Origin: Rhodopseudomonas palustris
GTDB taxonomy: Bacteria; Pseudomonadota; Alphaproteobacteria; Rhizobiales; Xanthobacteraceae
DNA length: 64,000 bases
Direction: 5' to 3'
NCBI RefSeq assembly: GCF_003226555.1
Contig: NZ_QKQS01000013.1
Coordinates: forward strand, 471,890-535,889
Shown here: positions 61,979 to 64,000 of the stretch, piece after piece
Layout of the letters: each line of letters starts with the position of its first letter
How positions within the stretch are numbered: the stretch's first letter is position 1
Position numbers and translations under genes: made by a program
Notes under the pieces: model-generated
What the model was told of the DNA's origin: nothing
Database searches by the model: none
Seen by the model: only the letters and a program-made list of their open reading frames with translations

Positions 61979-63100
61979 ATGAGCGACAAGCGCCCCGTCG
62001 TGGTCTACGGCGTCTCCGGCTACACCGGCCGCCTGGTATGCGAGTATCTGCGTGAGTACAACGTGCCGTTCATCGCGGCCGGCCGCGACAAGGCCAAGGT
62101 GCAGGCGGTGGTCGACAAGATCCCCGGCATCGAAACGGCGGACTACGAAGTCGTCGAAGTCGAACACACCGTCGCGGCGCTGACGGAATTGTTCAAGGGC
62201 GCCCGCGTCGTCAGCAACATGGTCGGGCCGTTCATCAAATACGGGCCCGAAGTCGTCGAAGCTTGCCTCGCCGCCGGCTGTCACTATCTCGACACGACGG
62301 GCGAGCAGGACTGGGTGCTGAAAGCGCAATCGAGCTGGGGCGATGCGTTCGCCGCCAAGGGCCTGCTGCTCTCCCCCAACCTCGCCCAGATGTACACCAC
62401 GGGCGAGATCGCCGCGAACATCTGCCTGGAGACGCCCGGCCTCGACACGCTCGACATCCTGGTGTTCTGGAAGGGCCTGCCCACCTACGCCTCGACGCAG
62501 ACGATCTTCACCATCCTCAAGGCCGACTGGTACTACCTCGAGCAGAACAAATATCTGCCGTGGGACGTCACCGCGCGGGCCGACGTCGTGGTGCCCGGTC
62601 AGCACGAGACGGCGATCGCCGTGCCGTGGGGCGGCACCGCGCATCCGGTGTGGTTCAAGAACGATCCGCGCGTCGCCAATTGCAAGGTGATGGGCGGTGT
62701 GCTGGCGCGGCCGGTGATGGAAGGCGTCGTGCAGACCACGCAGATGGTCAAGGAGCAGATCAAACCGCTGCCGCTGGCCGACCAGGAGAAGGCGCTGGCG
62801 GACATCGCCGCGACCTTGCAGGCAACGATGCCGCCGCGCGAAAACCCGCGGATCAATACCTCGATCGACTCGGTCTACGCTTCCGGCCCGCTCGGCCGCG
62901 CGCATTGTGTCATTCACGGCAACTGCAACTACAAGCAGACCGGCATGCTGCAGGCTTATGCGGCGTATTCGTTGCTGCAGAAAGCACCGAACCGGGCCGG
63001 TTTCGCCTCCGGCTGCCAGGCCTTCGGCCATCGCGAGCTGCTCGGCCAGCTGCGCAGCTTCGGCCTGGTGATGAAGCCGCAACTGACGGTGCAGGACTGA
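61979..63100 (+). CDS. Saccharopine dehydrogenase-like NAD-binding protein
   Basis: 373 residues from ATG 61979 with ACAAGGACAG upstream; the open frame from 61097 is the shadow of the SDR. Rossmann start RPVVVYGVSGYTGRLVCEYL, then GARVVSNMVGPFIKYGPEVV, ACLAAGCHYLDTTGEQDWVL and a C-terminal domain with GMLQAYAAYSLLQKAPNRAG. Related to trans-acting enoyl reductase/saccharopine dehydrogenase-like proteins; true saccharopine activity is unlikely. Substrate unknown; shares the operon with SDR. Confidence 0.87.
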   Translation: MSDKRPVVVYGVSGYTGRLVCEYLREYNVPFIAAGRDKAKVQAVVDKIPGIETADYEVVEVEHTVAALTELFKGARVVSNMVGPFIKYGPEVVEACLAAGCHYLDTTGEQDWVLKAQSSWGDAFAAKGLLLSPNLAQMYTTGEIAANICLETPGLDTLDILVFWKGLPTYASTQTIFTILKADWYYLEQNKYLPWDVTARADVVVPGQHETAIAVPWGGTAHPVWFKNDPRVANCKVMGGVLARPVMEGVVQTTQMVKEQIKPLPLADQEKALADIAATLQATMPPRENPRINTSIDSVYASGPLGRAHCVIHGNCNYKQTGMLQAYAAYSLLQKAPNRAGFASGCQAFGHRELLGQLRSFGLVMKPQLTVQD

Positions 63101-63122
63101 TCACCACCGCTCTACCTGCGTC

Positions 63123-63299
63123 GCCCTCACCGCACCCCTCTCCCGCAAGCGGGAGAGGGAGCAGGCCGCCGTTGCAGCCGCGCGGCGGATGAACGCGGCA
63201 TAAGATTTCGGTTAGTCGGAAATCGCCACAAAACCACGGCCCCCGCCCGGCTCGCAGCGAGCCCCCTCTCCCGCTTGCGGGAGAGGGGTGGGGTGAGGG
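63123..63299. repeat. Inverted pair of palindromes (ccctctcccgcaagcgggagaggg)
   Basis: Left copy CCCTCACCGCACCCCTCTCC CGCAAGCGGGAGAGGG (63126-63161) and right copy CCCTCTCCCGCTTGCGGGAG AGGGGTGGGGTGAGGG (63264-63299) are each palindromic and reverse complements of one another apart from one or two bases. Sits between two SDR-type genes. Confidence 0.8.
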
Positions 63300-63337
63300 C
63301 TGCCGCGGGCAGTGACTCGAAAACCTTTCGGAGCGAA

Positions 63338-64000
63338 CTACGCGATCGTCTGCAGCAGGCCGCCTTCGGCGTGGAGCGCGGCGCCGTTGGTGGCGGAGGC
63401 TTCCTTGGAGCTGACATAGACCACCATGTTGGCGATCTCCTCGACCGTGGCGAAGCGCTGGATCAGCGAGCCGGGGCGGTGCTGCTTGATGAAGTTGGCG
63501 GCGGCTTCAGCCTCGGACTGGCCGTTCTGCCGCGCCAGATCCGCCACGAAGGTCTGCACGCCCTCGCTCATCGTCGGGCCAGGCAGCACCGCATTGACGG
63601 TCACCGCGGTGCCGCGGGTCATCTCGGCGAGGCCGCGCGAGATCGAGAGCTGCGCGGTCTTGGTCATGCCGTAGTGGATCATTTCCTGGGGAATCATCAG
63701 CGCGGATTCCGACGAGATGAAGACGATGCGACCCCAGTTGCGCTTCAGCATTGCCGGCATATAGGCGCGGGACAGCCGCACGCCGCTCATCACGTTGACG
63801 TCGAAGAAGCGCTGCCAGTCTTCATCCGGGATGTCGAAGAACGGCTTCGGCTCGAAGATGCCGGCATTGTTGATCAGGATGTCGACGCGGGGGATCGCCA
63901 CCAGCAGCGCGGCGCAGCCTTCCGCCGTCGACACATCGGCGGCGACGCCGCACAACTTGGAGCCTGGCACCGCCTTGTCGAGCGCCGAGAGCGCGGCATC
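63338..64000 (-). CDS. SDR-family oxidoreductase (5' partial)
   Basis: The C-terminal about 220 residues are in the window and the frame is open to base 64000, so the N-terminal Rossmann loop lies beyond the right edge. Visible: VDILINNAGIFEPKPFFDIP, VMSGVRLSRAYMPAMLKRNW, Ser in GRIVFISSESALMIPQEMIH, Tyr-Lys in YGMTKTAQLSISRGLAEMTR, PGPTMSEGVQTFVADLARQN and NGAALHAEGGLLQTIA. Substrate unknown. Confidence 0.9.
   Translation of the reverse strand, partial: DAALSALDKAVPGSKLCGVAADVSTAEGCAALLVAIPRVDILINNAGIFEPKPFFDIPDEDWQRFFDVNVMSGVRLSRAYMPAMLKRNWGRIVFISSESALMIPQEMIHYGMTKTAQLSISRGLAEMTRGTAVTVNAVLPGPTMSEGVQTFVADLARQNGQSEAEAAANFIKQHRPGSLIQRFATVEEIANMVVYVSSKEASATNGAALHAEGGLLQTIA

Overview
The window looks like chromosome of a high-G+C alphaproteobacterium of the Rhodopseudomonas/Bradyrhizobium group. 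This rests on protein content (propionyl-CoA carboxylase subunits, type II quinohemoprotein alcohol dehydrogenase, GrlR-like protein, GCG_CRPN-type small secreted protein, Lys/Ala-rich H1-like protein, fused indolepyruvate oxidoreductase) and on families of palindromic intergenic repeats resembling those common in this group. The species itself was not tested. About 46 protein genes, one tRNA-Arg, several terminators, a sigma-54 type promoter and many short dispersed repeats can be supported. No CRISPR array, rRNA, transposase or integrase was seen.

Layout. 1-3.9 kb: sugar-type ABC importer (permease, periplasmic binding protein, and a second permease fused to an SMP-30/gluconolactonase-like domain that runs off the left edge). 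4.4-7.6 kb: operon pccA - oxaloacetate decarboxylase-like - acylphosphatase; the partner pccB lies alone at 37.3-38.8 kb. 8-17.3 kb: small membrane proteins, photolyase divergent from a DUF2177 protein, H1-like protein, EamA transporter, PhzF, tRNA-Arg, GrlR-like protein, large PAS histidine kinase. 17.5-28.9 kb: PQQ alcohol dehydrogenase, Nudix, DHDPS-like, then an acyl-CoA cluster (hydroxyacyl-CoA dehydrogenase-like SDR, MaoC-type hydratase, DUF35 Zn-ribbon, thiolase-like) and a 1161-residue indolepyruvate ferredoxin oxidoreductase. 29-37 kb: small exported proteins, DUF1295, and a formate/nitrite-type channel with a PP2C-Ser/Thr kinase fusion behind a strong sigma-54 promoter match; lipase and epimerase. 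37-44 kb: pccB, DUF4260, orphan FliK/FlhB-like pair, ATP12-type chaperone, RluC-type pseudouridine synthase.

44.4-50.6 kb looks acquired: lower G+C, and a tightly packed four-gene inner-membrane cassette (44478-48696) that matches no family I can name. Two of its members have the architecture of a MotA/MotB (ZorA/ZorB-like) stator pair, one is a single-pass protein with a degenerate von Willebrand A-like domain, and one is a four-TM coiled-coil protein. This is the best candidate for an undescribed system. Beside it a cupin-TetR/SnoaL module is flanked by about 40-bp direct repeats, one copy being the 3' end of the neighbouring HXXEE gene.

50.8-64 kb returns to ordinary chromosome: HXXEE protein, nitroreductase, YjbQ, GGDEF-EAL protein, RarA, DegP-like protease, HxlR/quinone-oxidoreductase divergent pair, TetR/SDR/saccharopine-dehydrogenase-like module with repeated operator-like boxes, and a partial SDR at the right edge.
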